From Citrus sinensis (taxonomy: Eukaryota > Streptophyta > Magnoliopsida > Sapindales > Rutaceae): DNA of 64,000 bases. Made by a program: the position numbers and the translations under genes. This document shows, one piece after another, positions 18,246-30,003 of this stretch. A model generated the notes under the pieces. The model did no database searches and had not been told where the DNA came from. It saw only the letters and a program-made list of their open reading frames with translations. Location: assembly GCF_022201045.2 (NCBI RefSeq), contig NC_068558.1, forward strand, positions 51,687,501 to 51,751,500. Direction: 5' to 3'. Numbering within the stretch: position 1 is the first letter of the stretch; each line of letters starts with the position of its first letter.

Positions 18246-20573
18246 ACTGAGCAGGGAATCCAATTTAGACATCCTTGTCCTTATATTCACCATCAAAATG
18301 GAAAGATTGAACGCAAACATAGACATATAGTGGAAACAAGTCTTACCCTTCTTGCTCAAGCACATTTACCACTGAAATTTTGGTGGAATGCTTTCCATAC
18401 TGCCACATTTCTCATAAATAGGCTTCCTACACCCATTTTAGATAGCAAATCACCATTTGAAAAATTATTCAACAAAAGACCAGATTATTCTGTTATGAGA
18501 GTTTTTGGATGTGCTTGTTTTCCATATCTGAGGCCTTATAATCATCATAAGTTAGAGTTTCGAACTGCTAGATGTATTTTTCTTGGTTACAGCTCCCTTC
18601 ACAAAGGCTACTTGTGTCTTCATTCCTCTGGTAGAATCTATGTCAGTAACCATGTTACATTTGATGAGTCATGTTTTCCTTTTCAGTCATGAGTTGATTT
18701 TTCTTCTGTCAATCACTCTTGCTCTTCTTTAGATCATTCATATCAGTCTTCTTCACATTGTTCATCTTCTGTTTGTCCTTTGATTCAACTTGATATAACC
18801 AAGTCTTCATCCTCTTCAGCAGCTGATCTCAGGTTCTCTCAATCCTCTCCAGACTCTCCTTCTCAATCCTCTATACAATCACACTCAGAACTATCTACCT
18901 CCCCTGTCCATGATTTCACTCCACCATTGCAGTCATCTACTGGTCATCCAATGCTCACTCGATCAAAGGTTGGTATCTTCAAACCTAAAGCCTATATTAC
19001 AGTCAATCCTACCAAACCTACAGAACCTGCTACTACCTCAAAAGCCCTTCAAGATTCAGCTTGGCATAAAGCAATGACAGATGAATATCAAGCCTTAGTC
19101 AATAATCATACATGGACTCTTGTCAAACCTACACATCCCATTAAAGTAATTGGGAATAAGTGAGTATTTCGGATTAAATATAATCCTGATGGCAGTGTCT
19201 CTAGATACAAAGCTAGACTTGTTGCTAAGGGATTTCACCAAACTCAAGGGCTGGATTTTCATGAAACATTCAGTCCTGTCATTAAGTCTTCAACCATCAG
19301 AATTATCTTGAGTATGGCTGTCATGAATCATTGGGTACTGAGGCAAATAGACATTAATAATGCCTTCCTTAATGGCTACCTCACTGAAGAAGTTTTTATG
19401 CAATAGCTTGAGGGGTTTATAGATGGTTCCAGGCTTGATTATGTCTGTAAGCTGCACAAAGCCCTTTATGGACTTAAATAGTCTCCAAGGGCATGGTTTG
19501 ATAGACTCAAACTAGCTTTTACAACTCAGTGGGGCTTTACAAATTCTATTTCAGACACTTCACTCTTCTTTAAGAACACACAAGGTCATCTGCTACTTGT
19601 CTTGGTGTATGTAGATGATATCATTATTACAAGCTCCAATCCTCAGCTTGTTCAGCAGACCATCACCAACTTCCAGTCTGTTTTTGCACTTAAAGATCTT
19701 GGTGCATTGAATTATTTTTTGAGAGTTCAGGTCCTTTACAACAAATCTGGTATTCATCTTTCTCAATCCAAGTATATCATTGATTTGCTTGCCAAGGTGC
19801 ACATGCAGGATGATACTCCTTGTTCTACTCCTATGCTTTCTGGAGTGGCTTTTACTAAAGCTGATAGTGAACCCTTTTCTGATGTTACTCTGTACAGAAG
19901 CACCATAGGTGCTCTTCAGTATGCAACATTGACCAGACCAAAGATTGCTTTCTCTGTCAACAAGCTTAGTCAGTTTCTATCTTCTCCAAATGTCAATCAT
20001 TGGCAGGCTTATAAAAGGGTTTTACGTTATCTGAAGGGCACTGTTAATCTTGGTTTACAGTTCTACAATCATTGTAGCATATAGATTGATTGTTTCAGTG
20101 ATGCTGATTGGGCTGGAGACAAAGATGATAGGAGGTCAGTGGCTGGTTATTGTGTCTATATGGGTCCAAATCTAGTGTCTTGGTGCTCTAAGAAATAGGC
20201 AGTGGTCTCTCGATCTAGTGCTGAGTCTGAATATCGAGCACTAGCAATGGCAGCAGCTAAAGTCTTGTGGATTTGTTCTCTTCTTGCTGAGATTCGCCTT
20301 ACTCTTTCCTCCATTCCAATCATATGGTGTGATAATCAAAGTGCAGCTGCTTTAGCCTCTAATCCTAAGTTTCATTCCAGAACAAAACACATTGAATTAG
20401 ATGTTCATTTTGTTCGAGAGAAAGTTGCTGCTCAATGTCTTAAGGTTCAGTATATTTCTAGCTCAGAACAAACTGCTGATATTCTCACCAAAGCTCTTTC
20501 TTATCATCATTTTCTCTACTTACATGACAAGCTCAACCTTACTTCCTCGGTTAAGCTTGAGGGGGGATGTTAA
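18246..20573 (+). pseudogene. Copia polyprotein fragment: integrase end, reverse transcriptase, RNase H
   Basis: One frame runs through the whole stretch but is broken by six stops (TGA at 18690 and 19161; TAG at 19404, 19479, 20082 and 20196). From 18246 the end of the integrase core is readable (HHQNGKIERKHRH), then FWWNAFHTATFLINRLPTP and GCACFPYLRPY. Reverse transcriptase follows ([31 protein letters not shown] at about 19608). RNase H closes it (SRSSAESEYRALAMA, WCDNQSAAALA, HIELDVHFVRE). No frameshift is needed, so decay has been mainly by point substitution. It cannot make a complete polyprotein. Confidence 0.92.
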
Positions 20574-20845
20574 AGATATAGTTGTTGCTGAGTTGGACAG
20601 AGCTGACTGATGTGTCAAGATTGAATGTAACTGAATGACATGTGGCAAGAGCTCAATGGCTAAACTAAATCTGAAGTTGTTATTAGTTGTTTTGCAGTTG
20701 TTTAATTAGTTAGAATAATTGTATATAAGCTTAGCTAAGTAAGCTTAATTAGTATTGAATATTCTGGTTAATAAAAATCGTGAAGTTTCTTTTTCATTTT
20801 CTCTGTTTTTCTTTGTTTCCAAACATCTCATTACGAATTCTAATA
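20568..20845 (+). repeat. 3' LTR of the copia element
   Basis: 278 bp, starting TGTTAAAGATATAG just after the polypurine tract. The right end reads TTCTAATA, the same end seen before the inverted primer-binding site, so TG...TA appears natural for this copy. Confidence 0.88.
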
Positions 20846-20850
20846 GTAAA

Positions 20851-21741
20851 CACATGGTTTTATTATTAAAGTGTACATATATTTGAGAACTAGTTATCTG
20901 GACTTGTAGTCTAATGGTATTCATTCTCTCAAGTTCGAGTATTATGGGGTTCTTCCTTGTAATAAGGATAGATTTTTCTCTGAATATAAATAAGAGTAAA
21001 CTTTCAAACTTAACATTTAAAAGATTTTTTGTACTATACTAGAAGTGTTTGTATCCAGATTCCCTGTAGATTTCGTTTTGTGAATATATGTATATGGTAG
21101 ATTGTAACAATTTCAGGGGGAAAAAAATACATTAATAATGTTTCTCAAGTAATAACCACTTCTAATTATAAAACTTTAGGGCTTTGTTTATGTGTAACTC
21201 TTTCATTCATGAATCATGGTCGACTTGTATTAAACTCGTAAACAACCATAGTTGTCTAAAATTATTTTATTTCAAAAACAAAAACCTGCATGTTAATATT
21301 TTGCAAAGCAATTAGGAACCGAGTCAAACAACAAACCTGATCGTGATTATGAAATAATTAACTTACTGTTCACCAGACTACAATACCTTGAACTGTTTGT
21401 TTCCCTTATTCTCTGTCTCAATCATCAATATTCACTTGCAGCTAATTGTCGGGTCATTTAAATTTCTGATGCTAAAAGTCCATGAACAGTCAAGAAAGAG
21501 CAATATTTTTTTTTTTTGGTTAACGAAAGAAAGGCAAAATTCATAATAATTTTTTTTTTGTTTGCACGTGTGCTAATCAGTTGATCGTAAATGCTGGCAG
21601 TGGCTAATTAATGGCAGTATTGGGCGTGCGTCATCCCGAATCTACATAACTACAATCAGAGACTGAATCAATAATACATATTAAATGAAAACACGTGACC
21701 AAATTCAAATAAACGTGCTTAATTACACGTGTACTTGTAAA
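20851..21741. other. Gene-free stretch between the copia element and a MULE-MITE
   Basis: Around 20899-20945 it has a box A-like TAGTCTAATGG and a box B-like AAGTTCGAG in the right order, which may be a truncated SINE. No target duplication was found. The rest is AT-rich and unremarkable. Confidence 0.35.
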
Positions 21742-21750
21742 TTAAACCAA

Positions 21751-22441
21751 GGAAAAATATCCACCGTCCACCTGTTTTTTACATCTTTTTCAAAAATACA
21801 CAATTCCTTCATTTTTTGGCTAGAATCCACCTAAAGTTACATTTTTTTTCACTTTTCCACTTCCGTTTGGAATCCGTTAAGAAAACTAACGGAAACTTAA
21901 AAAAATGACCATTTTACCCCCAAAACAAAAATTACAATTTCACTTTAAAAATTATAAAAAATAATCAGATTAAATCTAATAATTTTCCCCATCGGTTAAT
22001 AAAAAAATTAATTCCACAACCATCAAATACATGTTTTTTTTAAAAATATGTCGGTAATTAGAATGCTAAATTATAACAGTAGTATTAAAAATAGCCCAAT
22101 CTCACAAACCATCAATTGAATTTAAGATAAGTAAAATTTTATTATTCATTGAGTTATAATCTCTAGTAGTTAAGATTTTTTTTGTACTTCATTAACGTAC
22201 CAATAATGATATTCATGATTAAATCTTATTATTTTTGGCATTTTTAGAGTGAAATTGTAATTTTTGTTTTGGGGGTAAAATGGTCATTTTTTAAAGTTTC
22301 CGTTAGTTTTCTTTACGGATTCCAAACGGAAGTGGAAAAGTGAAAAAAAATGTAACTTTAGGTGGATTCCAGCCAAAAAATGAAGGAATTGTGTATTTTT
22401 GAAAAAGGTATAAAAAATAGGTGGACGGTGGATAATTTCCC
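21751..22441. mobile_element. Long-TIR MULE-type MITE, 691 bp
   Basis: It is flanked by the perfect 9-bp duplication TTAAACCAA (21742-21750 and 22442-22450). The two arms are near-complementary over about 200 bp, from GGAAAAATATCCACCG to a GTGAAATTGTAATTTTTG arm, including CCACCTAAAGTTACATTTTT and TTCCGTTTGGAATCCGT. The unique centre is AT-rich and has no coding capacity. Confidence 0.88.
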
Positions 22442-22581
22442 TTAAACCAATCAACTTCCGTAGAAATATGTAAAATCACTACTTGACCACTCGACCTTTA
22501 TATATTAAAGCTAGCTTCTCCAAGCATTTGTCAAAGCCACCGAGTTATAAAATTAAAGCACTTGTTCTTTATAGAGTAATG

Positions 22582-23832
22582 TGTTAACATGTATATGTTT
22601 ATAATATTAATTTTGATGATAATAAATTTTATATATTTTTAATTAAAAAGGTTGGAGCTTTCATTAATAAACAATTTCTTAAAAGTCGTATAATATTTCT
22701 AGTTATGTTCATGAAACCTGGATAATCGTTATATTTAATCAAAAAATCATTCTTTACAAAATTCTGTAAAAATGATGATTCAAGAAAATAACGGTAAATC
22801 GTTTACTGCAAACGGTTAATCGATAATTTTCAGGGAGGCATTAATTTTTTATTTTGAACCGATTAGAAAAAAACGGATAAGCCAAATTTGTTTTGGAGTG
22901 TTGTAGAATTAAACGGCAAACCGTTTATGTCAAACGGTTAACCGATAATTTTCAGAATGGAGTTACGTGCTAACCTTGAATCGTTTAATTAAAATGGTCA
23001 AAGCCAAATTTTGTTTTGCATGTTTCTGGAAATAAACGGCTAACCGTTAACTACAAACGGCTAACCGATAATTTCTAGAATGGAACTACATACTAACCTT
23101 GAACCGTTTAGTAAGAATAGTCAAGCCAAACTTGTTTTGTAGGTTTTTGAAAATTAACGACTAACAGATAATTCCAAACAGTTAATCGATTATTTGAAAT
23201 TCTGCTCAACGGTCACTTAGACTAGTCAAAACGGTTAACCGATAATAACTAACGACGATCCAATTTCGTTCGGAAAGTCAACAACGGCTAGTTTTCAGCT
23301 CCAACTATAAAATGACTCAAATAAGGATTGATCAAAGAGTTATCATTGAGCTTGCAATTGAGAATACAACATTCATTGAGTCTTAATTTTGTTCTTGTTT
23401 CATTTATTCACACCTTGAGCATGCATTTGTAATCATATATATTGTGTGAGAGAAAAACACATTTTTTATCTTTATTTTGAGTGATCGTAAGTGTTGGGAT
23501 ACACTTTGGTTAAGAGATTGGGGATAATCTCTTACTGTAAAGGTTGATTGACACTTGTGAAGTCAATTGTGAGTGTTCTTGAAGCCTTGGAGGCTTGATT
23601 AGTGGAATCCTCAAGCTTGGCGAGTTTGGAGGCGTGGATGTAGGTAAGGTTGGCCAAGCCACGTAAAAATCTTTGTGTTTTAATCTCTCTTCCTTGATGT
23701 CTTTACATTTTGATTGGTTTATTTATTATTGTTTAAAATTTGTTTAAAATTTACATTAAGTTTTGTTCAAACATTGCATATATTTTTTCAAACCCAATTC
23801 ACCCCCTCTTAGGTTGCTTAGATAGTATTTCA
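22582..23832 (+). mobile_element. Solo LTR (1251 bp) of a copia (SIRE/Maximus-like) retrotransposon
   Basis: It starts TGTTAACATG, ends AGATAGTATTTCA and is flanked by the 5-bp repeat TAATG (22577-22581 and 23833-23837). U3 holds about four tandem units of roughly 122 bp. A TATA box (TATAAAA, 23306-23312) follows, and near the end comes CAATTCACCCCCTCTTAGG, which is characteristic of SIRE-type LTR ends. No internal region is present. Confidence 0.85.
22800..23250 (+). repeat. Tandem repeats (about 122 bp) in the U3 of the solo LTR
   Basis: The motif AAACGGTTAACCGATAATT recurs at about 22810, 22932, 23055 and 23176, each time with more flanking similarity (GAATGGA-CTACRTRCTAACCTTGAA, GCCAAA-TTGTTTTG). 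GGTTAACC is itself palindromic. Confidence 0.8.
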
Positions 23833-23837
23833 TAATG

Positions 23838-24216
23838 GGCAACCACCTTCTTGGTAATGATAATTATGAGTTTCAGGCTATCTAAAGTTGCCCAATTCAT
23901 ATCTAATTCATATGAAGAGAAGTGATGAATCACGTGACAAGTTCTCATTGCGAGAGTCGTGGGTCACACTGTATAGCTCTCTCAAACGAGACCTTGTCAT
24001 GTGGCTAGTTACTGAGTGATGACACTTATCTGATCAAATCTCCTCCTATGAACATAATAACAAATAATGACATACGGTGCCTTAGCAGATGCCATCAACT
24101 ATAAGTGTAAAGTCCAAGAGATGAAATTGATGTAGTAGTTTGATGGTACCGCGTGGGAAGTACGCGCCGTACCACGCGTAGGGGAAATACATATTTTGTC
24201 CTGCAGGGTATGATAA
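23838..24216. other. Short gene-free stretch with a GC-rich hairpin
   Basis: No coding signal. At about 24156-24180, CGCGTGG and CCACGCG can form a short hairpin in otherwise AT-rich DNA. Nothing else is recognised. Confidence 0.35.
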
Positions 24217-24225
24217 CTTAAGATA

Positions 24226-24870
24226 GGGTAAAAGCTCGTTTAGTCCCTATATTTTGAAGTTAGTGCCCGTTTAGTCCCTATATTTTTAAAAATACCTCAA
24301 ACCATCCCTACCATTAAATTATTGACACTTTTGCCATTATCTTTTGTTCCTTTTAACTTATTTTTATCATATTGCCCTATTATAATAATTTTTAGACATT
24401 ATTAAAAAGAAAAAAATAACCCTATTATAATAATTTTTTTAGACATTATTAAAAAGAAAAAAATAAATTACCAGTTTAACACCAAAAAATAAAATAAAAT
24501 AAAATAAAATATATTAATTTTTGTGGAACACACTCTTGAGTTAAAATATTAATTTTTCTAAAAAAATTGATAATTTAATTTTTTACGATATTAATTTTTT
24601 AGACATACGTGACCTTTCACAAAAATTAATATATACATTTTTTGTTTTTATTTTATTTTTGAGTTTAATTTGATAATTTGATTTTTTTATTAATATCCAC
24701 AAAAGAAACATTATTGTAAAAATGTAATATTGTAAAAGCAAGTTAAAATAAAAAAAATAATGGCATAAGTGTCAATATTTAGTAGCAGGGACGTTTTGAG
24801 GTGTTTTTAAAAATACAGGGACTAAATGGACACTAACTTCATAATATAGGGACTAAACAAGCTTTTACCC
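24226..24870. mobile_element. Long-TIR MULE-type MITE of the GGGTAAA family, 645 bp
   Basis: It is flanked by the perfect 9-bp duplication CTTAAGATA (24217-24225 and 24871-24879). Its arms are nearly identical inverted repeats, from GGGTAAAAGCTCGTTTAGTC to the complement of GACTAAACAAGCTTTTACCC, and continue inward past CCATCCCT and ATTGACACTTTTGCC. It is the best preserved of five related copies in the window (also 4545-4975, 39145-39480, 42484-42935 and 46740-48069). Confidence 0.9.
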
Positions 24871-25238
24871 CTTAAGATATATGGAGGGTCAGATCTAAAA
24901 ACTTAATTCATTGGGGCAAAATTATAGTAAAAGTTAATAATTTTTAAAATTGATCTTATTATAAAAATTTCTTTATAAGTTTGTCCCAACTCAAACAAAA
25001 TTTTCTAAAAGATTAATACGAAAACCAAGAAATTTTTTGTTGAATGGGGTCAATTGCCCATATTAAACTCTATGTAAATCCTCTTGTTTGTTAAAGTAAT
25101 TTTATAATTTTTAATAAAAACTCTCAATGGGAACCAAACAATTAATTTTTTTTTTTGTAAAAATTCTACTTATAAATACTCTACTTAAATAAGTTATATA
25201 TATAAAAAAGATATATACCAAACAAAGCCTAAACTTAA

Positions 25239-25425
25239 TGAGTAATAATATAACTACAAACTCTTGTACAATATTTGTTTGTACAAGCTGATGTGGCATG
25301 ATTTAATTGGTTGGATTAGTATCTCTTAGTACACATGATTTATTTTTATTCAATTAATAAGTTAATACCAAATCAATTTGTATAAAATAAACTTATGTAA
25401 AAATTTATAATTGTATCATCACTCA
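25239..25425 (+). mobile_element. Short MITE of the GAGTAATRATA family, copy 1
   Basis: Inverted ends TGAGTAATAATATAACTACA and the complement of TTTATAATTGTATCATCACT bracket 187 bp. Inside are CTCTTGTACAA, GATGTGGCATGAT and TGGTTGGAT, shared with copies at 35299, 38093 and 55486. No target duplication was assigned. Confidence 0.65.
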
Positions 25426-28268
25426 ATCTGGATAAGTGATATCATAAACCTTGTCTTTTTGGAGCATTATGGGCTTAGATAATTTTGTCAACCTAGTAGC
25501 GTAGACCGCCATCAGATTCCAGAGACCAGAATCAAAGCCGAATGATGATGGACTTAATTGAGACAAAGAGGTTTGGGCTTAGTTAACAGGTGGGCCTTCA
25601 TTTGTAATTTTAGCCCATTCTATTGTCCAAATAATCTCCGACTTAACTAAATAGATTTTAATATATATTCGTTTATTAAATGAGATCCATCCAATAACTT
25701 ATTAATTTGTCCTTTTTCTTATGAATAGGGTGTTCAAAAACACGTGTTACCATCATTTTCTACCATGATGCATCGGAAAAGTATTTTTTTTTTGTAAACC
25801 TACTAAATACAGTTATAAATCACAAATAAAAGAATACGCGTGAAAACGAATCAAATAAGATGAAGCTGTTGTGCAGGATTAAGATACTACAATTATGCAA
25901 AAATTAATTGATGATATTAACATTTCTTAAAAAGGAGGAAGTAATATTATGTTTGTTTTCGATTTTAAAATAACTTATAAAACGTTTCTGGAACAAAGTA
26001 TTCAAAAAAGGTGGCTTAATTATTGGACGAATTAAACAAGGCAAATAATGCCCGAATCTAGTGTTGGATTATGTATGCCATTGAAGCATAATGAAAATTA
26101 CATGTATGTATATAAAATTTAGGTTGATGTTCCTTTGGGGCACCGATAATTTAATATTTTATTTTGTTATATCATTGTGATCACCGAATTCTAATAAGTG
26201 AAATGACACATAATTCAATATTTAAAAACAACGATATAGTCTAAGGTTGGGTCCCAGTAAACGTCTTTCATAATGTCAGCATTCAAAATAAAAATCAAAA
26301 TCTAATCAGTGATGATAGACACATTTTAGTATTTTAAAAATATCATATAGTTTATGACGAGTCGAGTATGTGAAGATATCTTATGTAACATCAATATATT
26401 AGAAAACGAATAATGAATATATGATGACAAAAATAACTTAGTGCTTAGAAAATGTAGCTTAGTCCTATGGTCGAATCAAATAAGTATGATGTCTAGCTAA
26501 TGTAATGTCAATATTCAGTAACACATATACATTTGGCAAGTAGATGTCTCATGAATAATGATACACATAATAGTGACCTTACACAACGCATCTACACAAG
26601 GAGATGTCCCATGAACATATACATTTGGCAAGTAGATATCTCATGAATAATGATGCACGTAATACTGACATTACAAAACACATCTACACAAAATATTTTC
26701 TTTTTCTTTTTCAAACATGTAGGATGCATAACACTCTTCCCAGTCTTCTGGGCAATAAATTGACTTAGATAGTATGAAATGAACTTATTGAAAGTAAACT
26801 CGTACAATTTCAGGCCTCATAACAGAGGCGTAATCTAATCAGTGCTCAAGAAATGCCCTCGCTATAAGTATTAGATAGCTGATCAAAAACAGTATTCCAG
26901 TTTGAGTGCAATAGAATTGCTGCGTGATATCGTACGATGACAATTCTTTTTATCTGATTTTGAGGCTTCACAAAAGCTCAAAGCACACACTGTTAATTAT
27001 TATTAAAACACATAATTTTAGCAGCAGTTGAGTTGCATTCTAACCACAAGCAAATACATTATTGTAAAATTAAAGATATATTTTTAAAAACTAATAATGG
27101 TAAGTGGAGCCTCTACTTTTATAACCATACGTGCATTTCTATTTCTTTTTTCTTTTTTTTTTTGCCTTTCTTTTAAAAAATATTTTTACAAACTTAGTGA
27201 TGAATATTCAATAGGATTTATTTATTTTTAATAAAAAAATTGATAACCAACTACTTTTATGTTTCGTTTTATAGCTTCAAAACTCTAAATTAGACATGAA
27301 ATAAGGAGTTTATAATGTGGTTGTGAAGAGATTATAACAGAAGAAAAAAAAATAAAAATGTGGTTTTATGAGAATAATGAAGCTGTGTCAATATATAGAG
27401 TCATTCTTTATTATGAAGAAAAGTTGTTTAAGCACAAACGCATTACCCAAAAGCGGGCGACAATTCAATTTGTGTGTCTTCTTTTAATTTATTAAAAATC
27501 AAATCCCTCTTTAATTTTTTTTTTTGAAAACTTAATTTTGAGAAAACACTTTTTTTTTTTTTCAATCTAACCTCAAATGAAAGATAATAAAAGCTTTCTT
27601 AAATAAAATGGAAGAAAAGAAACCTAATTAGGGAGATGTGATGATCCTTACTCTAATTTAATACAAAATTGTGATTAACATATAAAAATTTAAAAGATAT
27701 ATAGTGTTAAAATAGTGTGAGAGTATATATGCATATTTTACTTTGCATGATAAGATCACAACTATAACAACTTACCATTTCTGAATGTTTCATATGAACA
27801 GGTATAAGCATCATATAAAAGATATAACTATATCTTAACCATCTTTTTCTTGTATTGGCAAGATTTTGATTTGAATCTCGTAACGGACGTTGGACTCTTA
27901 ATATTGAACTTAGCCCTCCAAAAACAGAATTTTGGCTATGTAGTTAGCGCCCACCCTAAGCTCCCTTAATGCGACAAGCCTAGAGACTAGAATCGAATTA
28001 CATTTTTTTTTTTTGGGGTCACTTTCCTTTAAGGGTACCGTGCTTGCTTAACCTTAACACGGTTAAAATATGTGATGATGCTGCCGCCTTACTAGCTATG
28101 TTAGAGCAGCCATATTATAGAAAGGACGTTGGAGGTATTGATTACAAATAATTTTAGTAAAGGAAGAGTTAAGATTAATTTTGGCTTTATTCTCGTTTTA
28201 TTTATTTAATTTTCTGAGTACATCCCTGTGTTTGTTTTTCACTTGAAAACATAATTAGTAAGAGGTGT
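25426..28268. other. Gene-free AT-rich stretch upstream of ERF copy 2
   Basis: Apart from a 92-bp tandem duplication near 26.5 kb, I see only T- and A-runs and short non-coding frames. No element termini or coding signal can be supported. Confidence 0.5.
26524..26700. repeat. Tandem duplication, 92-bp unit
   Basis: CATATACATTTGGCAAGTAG starts at 26524 and again at 26616. The following TCTCATGAATAATGATRCAC and CATCTACACAA are repeated with a few substitutions. Confidence 0.85.

Positions 28269-28327
<59 letters not shown>
28269..28327. repeat. Compound (AC)n(AT)n microsatellite
   Basis: About eleven AC units followed by about nineteen AT units, some 690 bases upstream of the ERF at 29020. 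A shorter TA tract follows at 28738-28758. Confidence 0.95.
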
Positions 28328-28331
<4 letters not shown>

Positions 28332-28958
28332 TGTACAAATACAATCACATTACATCATCAAAATATTCTCCTTGGAAAATGACAAAATGATGATGATCAA
28401 GTTATAAATTTAATTTCACTCCTCCCCAGTTAGCAATATTTAACTCAAGACTCAAAAAGAGTGACATTAATTATATGGGTGAAATTATACGTACGCAGGA
28501 AAAAAAAAAAAAAAAGAAAGAAAGAAGCAAACAAAATTGAAGCAATAAATAAAGTGCCAACCATACAAAACACAAGATGTGGACCACACACATAGCGCAG
28601 CAGTGAAATATCATCATAAACAACAAGTGAGGAAAATAATAATGTCATGAACGTAAAATGATGGCAAATACCTATCCCAATCAAATCAATTGAACCCTAC
28701 TTTAAAAAAAAAAATATATTGAAATCCTTTTTTCTTTTATATATATATATATATATAAATCTCAAGGTCTCCTTCAACTGGACCACATAAGGACCACATG
28801 AAAAAACAATAAAATAATGACACTACTATTATTTTAACGTAACCCGTCACCAAAGTCCCAACGTGTATTTAAATTGTGTCAATCAACTGGAACAATTGAC
28901 TCCACAGACGGTCGATCGGTTTGAAATTAAACTGAAATCGATATATTCTCACTTCTCA

Positions 28959-28978
28959 GACGTGGGCTGTCTCACGTC
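28959..28978. promoter_or_regulatory. Inverted ACGT-core pair upstream of ERF copy 2
   Basis: GACGTG and CACGTC face each other across 8 bases, 42-61 bases before the ATG at 29020. ACGT cores are bound by plant bZIP and bHLH factors. The position is so close to the ATG that it may lie in the 5' UTR. A TATA-like GATATATT precedes it at about 28939. Confidence 0.35.
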
Positions 28979-29019
28979 CACTTGCGAAAAAATAAATTTT
29001 CACTTGTAATTTTTCAGAA

Positions 29020-30003
29020 ATGTATTCGGAAAGTATTTCTCAAACGGATATGGCTCTCTTGGAGTCAATCCGGCATCATCTTCTAGATGATGACTTCGAA
29101 GACATAAATTCAATGATGCAACCACTACAAGTAGAAGACGTTAATTCATCAATATTGCAACAGCACCAGCACCAGCACCAGCAGCAGCAGCAGCAGATGC
29201 CTCTAGAAAATTTTTCAGAATCGGATTTTGATCTTCTTCAAAATCTTCTCGAGGACGTAAACACAGCCTCATCTTTTGAATCGGATTACTTAAACAATGC
29301 ACCCTCCGTGTACTCACCAACTTCGAGCTTCGGCAGTGCCGTCTTTGATTTTCCACTACAAGTAACAGGTAATGTTGTTATTAACAATAACAACAACTAC
29401 CCAATCCCTTCCTATGGCTGCTATGATCATCCCAAAGCCTTAAACGACGCCGTTGACAGCGTGGGTTGGATTTCCTTTGATCATCATCAAGCTGATCAGG
29501 ATGATCAAGCAATAAGCGAAGCCGCCGCAGCCGCCGCTACCCTTGATATGGTGACTTACCACCAGACGGCGGGGTTGGCAGCACGTGATCGTGATCAGGC
29601 GAAGGTGGTGCATTACAGGGGGGTGAGGACGAGGCCATGGGGGAAATATGCGGCTGAGATTAGAGACCCTAAGAAGAACGGGGCACGTGTTTGGCTTGGC
29701 ACTTATGATACCCCTGAGGGCGCAGCCTTGGCTTATGATAAAGCCGCGTTCGAGATGCGTGGCTCTAAAGCTAAGCTTAATTTTCCTCACTTACTTGGCA
29801 GGGTTAATTTTAAGCCGGTTCGTGTCAACACCACCAACACCACTAAGCGTGGCTCACCAGAGTCCGAGCCTGAGCTTTCTCCTACTTCTTCATCTTCTTC
29901 CTCTTCTTCGTCTACTTCTTCATCGTCATCTTTGTTAATGTTGCCGGAAGATTCTCCAAAGCCTAAGCGGAGAAATAACAATGGGACAAGCGCGGTGGCT
30001 TGA
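29020..30003 (+). CDS. Group IX AP2/ERF transcription factor (ERF copy 2)
   Basis: A single exon of 327 residues, the longest ERF here. Residues 12-27 ([16 protein letters not shown]) are the group IX N-terminal motif, and a second similar motif lies at 66-77 ([12 protein letters not shown]). A His/Gln run occupies 47-59. Residues 149-154 are GWISFD, shared with copy 3. The AP2 domain is about 199-256 ([18 protein letters not shown] ... KLNFPHLLG), with the ERF-type Ala and Asp. A serine tract at 290-304 precedes DSPKPKRR (311-318), a basic tail with an SP site that may be a nuclear signal or kinase site. The expected role is GCC-box binding and activation in hormone or stress responses. No damage is seen. 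The start is supported by the motif spacing, which matches copies 3 and 4. Confidence 0.96.
   Translation: MYSESISQTDMALLESIRHHLLDDDFEDINSMMQPLQVEDVNSSILQQHQHQHQQQQQQMPLENFSESDFDLLQNLLEDVNTASSFESDYLNNAPSVYSPTSSFGSAVFDFPLQVTGNVVINNNNNYPIPSYGCYDHPKALNDAVDSVGWISFDHHQADQDDQAISEAAAAAATLDMVTYHQTAGLAARDRDQAKVVHYRGVRTRPWGKYAAEIRDPKKNGARVWLGTYDTPEGAALAYDKAAFEMRGSKAKLNFPHLLGRVNFKPVRVNTTNTTKRGSPESEPELSPTSSSSSSSSSTSSSSSLLMLPEDSPKPKRRNNNGTSAVA

Larger units (their letters stand above)
17949..20845 (+). mobile_element. Truncated and rearranged Ty1/copia retrotransposon
   Basis: It is flanked by the 5-bp repeat GTAAA (17944-17948 and 20846-20850). The right side is normal: integrase end, reverse transcriptase and RNase H in one frame, a polypurine tract (TTGAGGGGGGA) and a 278-bp LTR (20568-20845). 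The left side is rearranged. The first 87 bp of an LTR run in the plus direction (17949-18035) and are followed by an inverted segment holding the complement of a tRNA-iMet primer-binding site (GCTCTGATACCA, 18032-18043) and the complement of an LTR 3' part (18044 to about 18235). Gag, protease and the first part of integrase are missing. Confidence 0.88.

Noticed and set aside
22800..23250. Regular repeats in the 22.8-23.2 kb region as a CRISPR-like array
   Set aside because: The units are long, degenerate and inside an LTR with a 5-bp duplication in a plant nuclear context.
23304..23832. Possible plant gene promoter (TATA box and leader-like sequence) at 23.3 kb
   Set aside because: It is the promoter and U5 of the solo LTR; no coding sequence follows.
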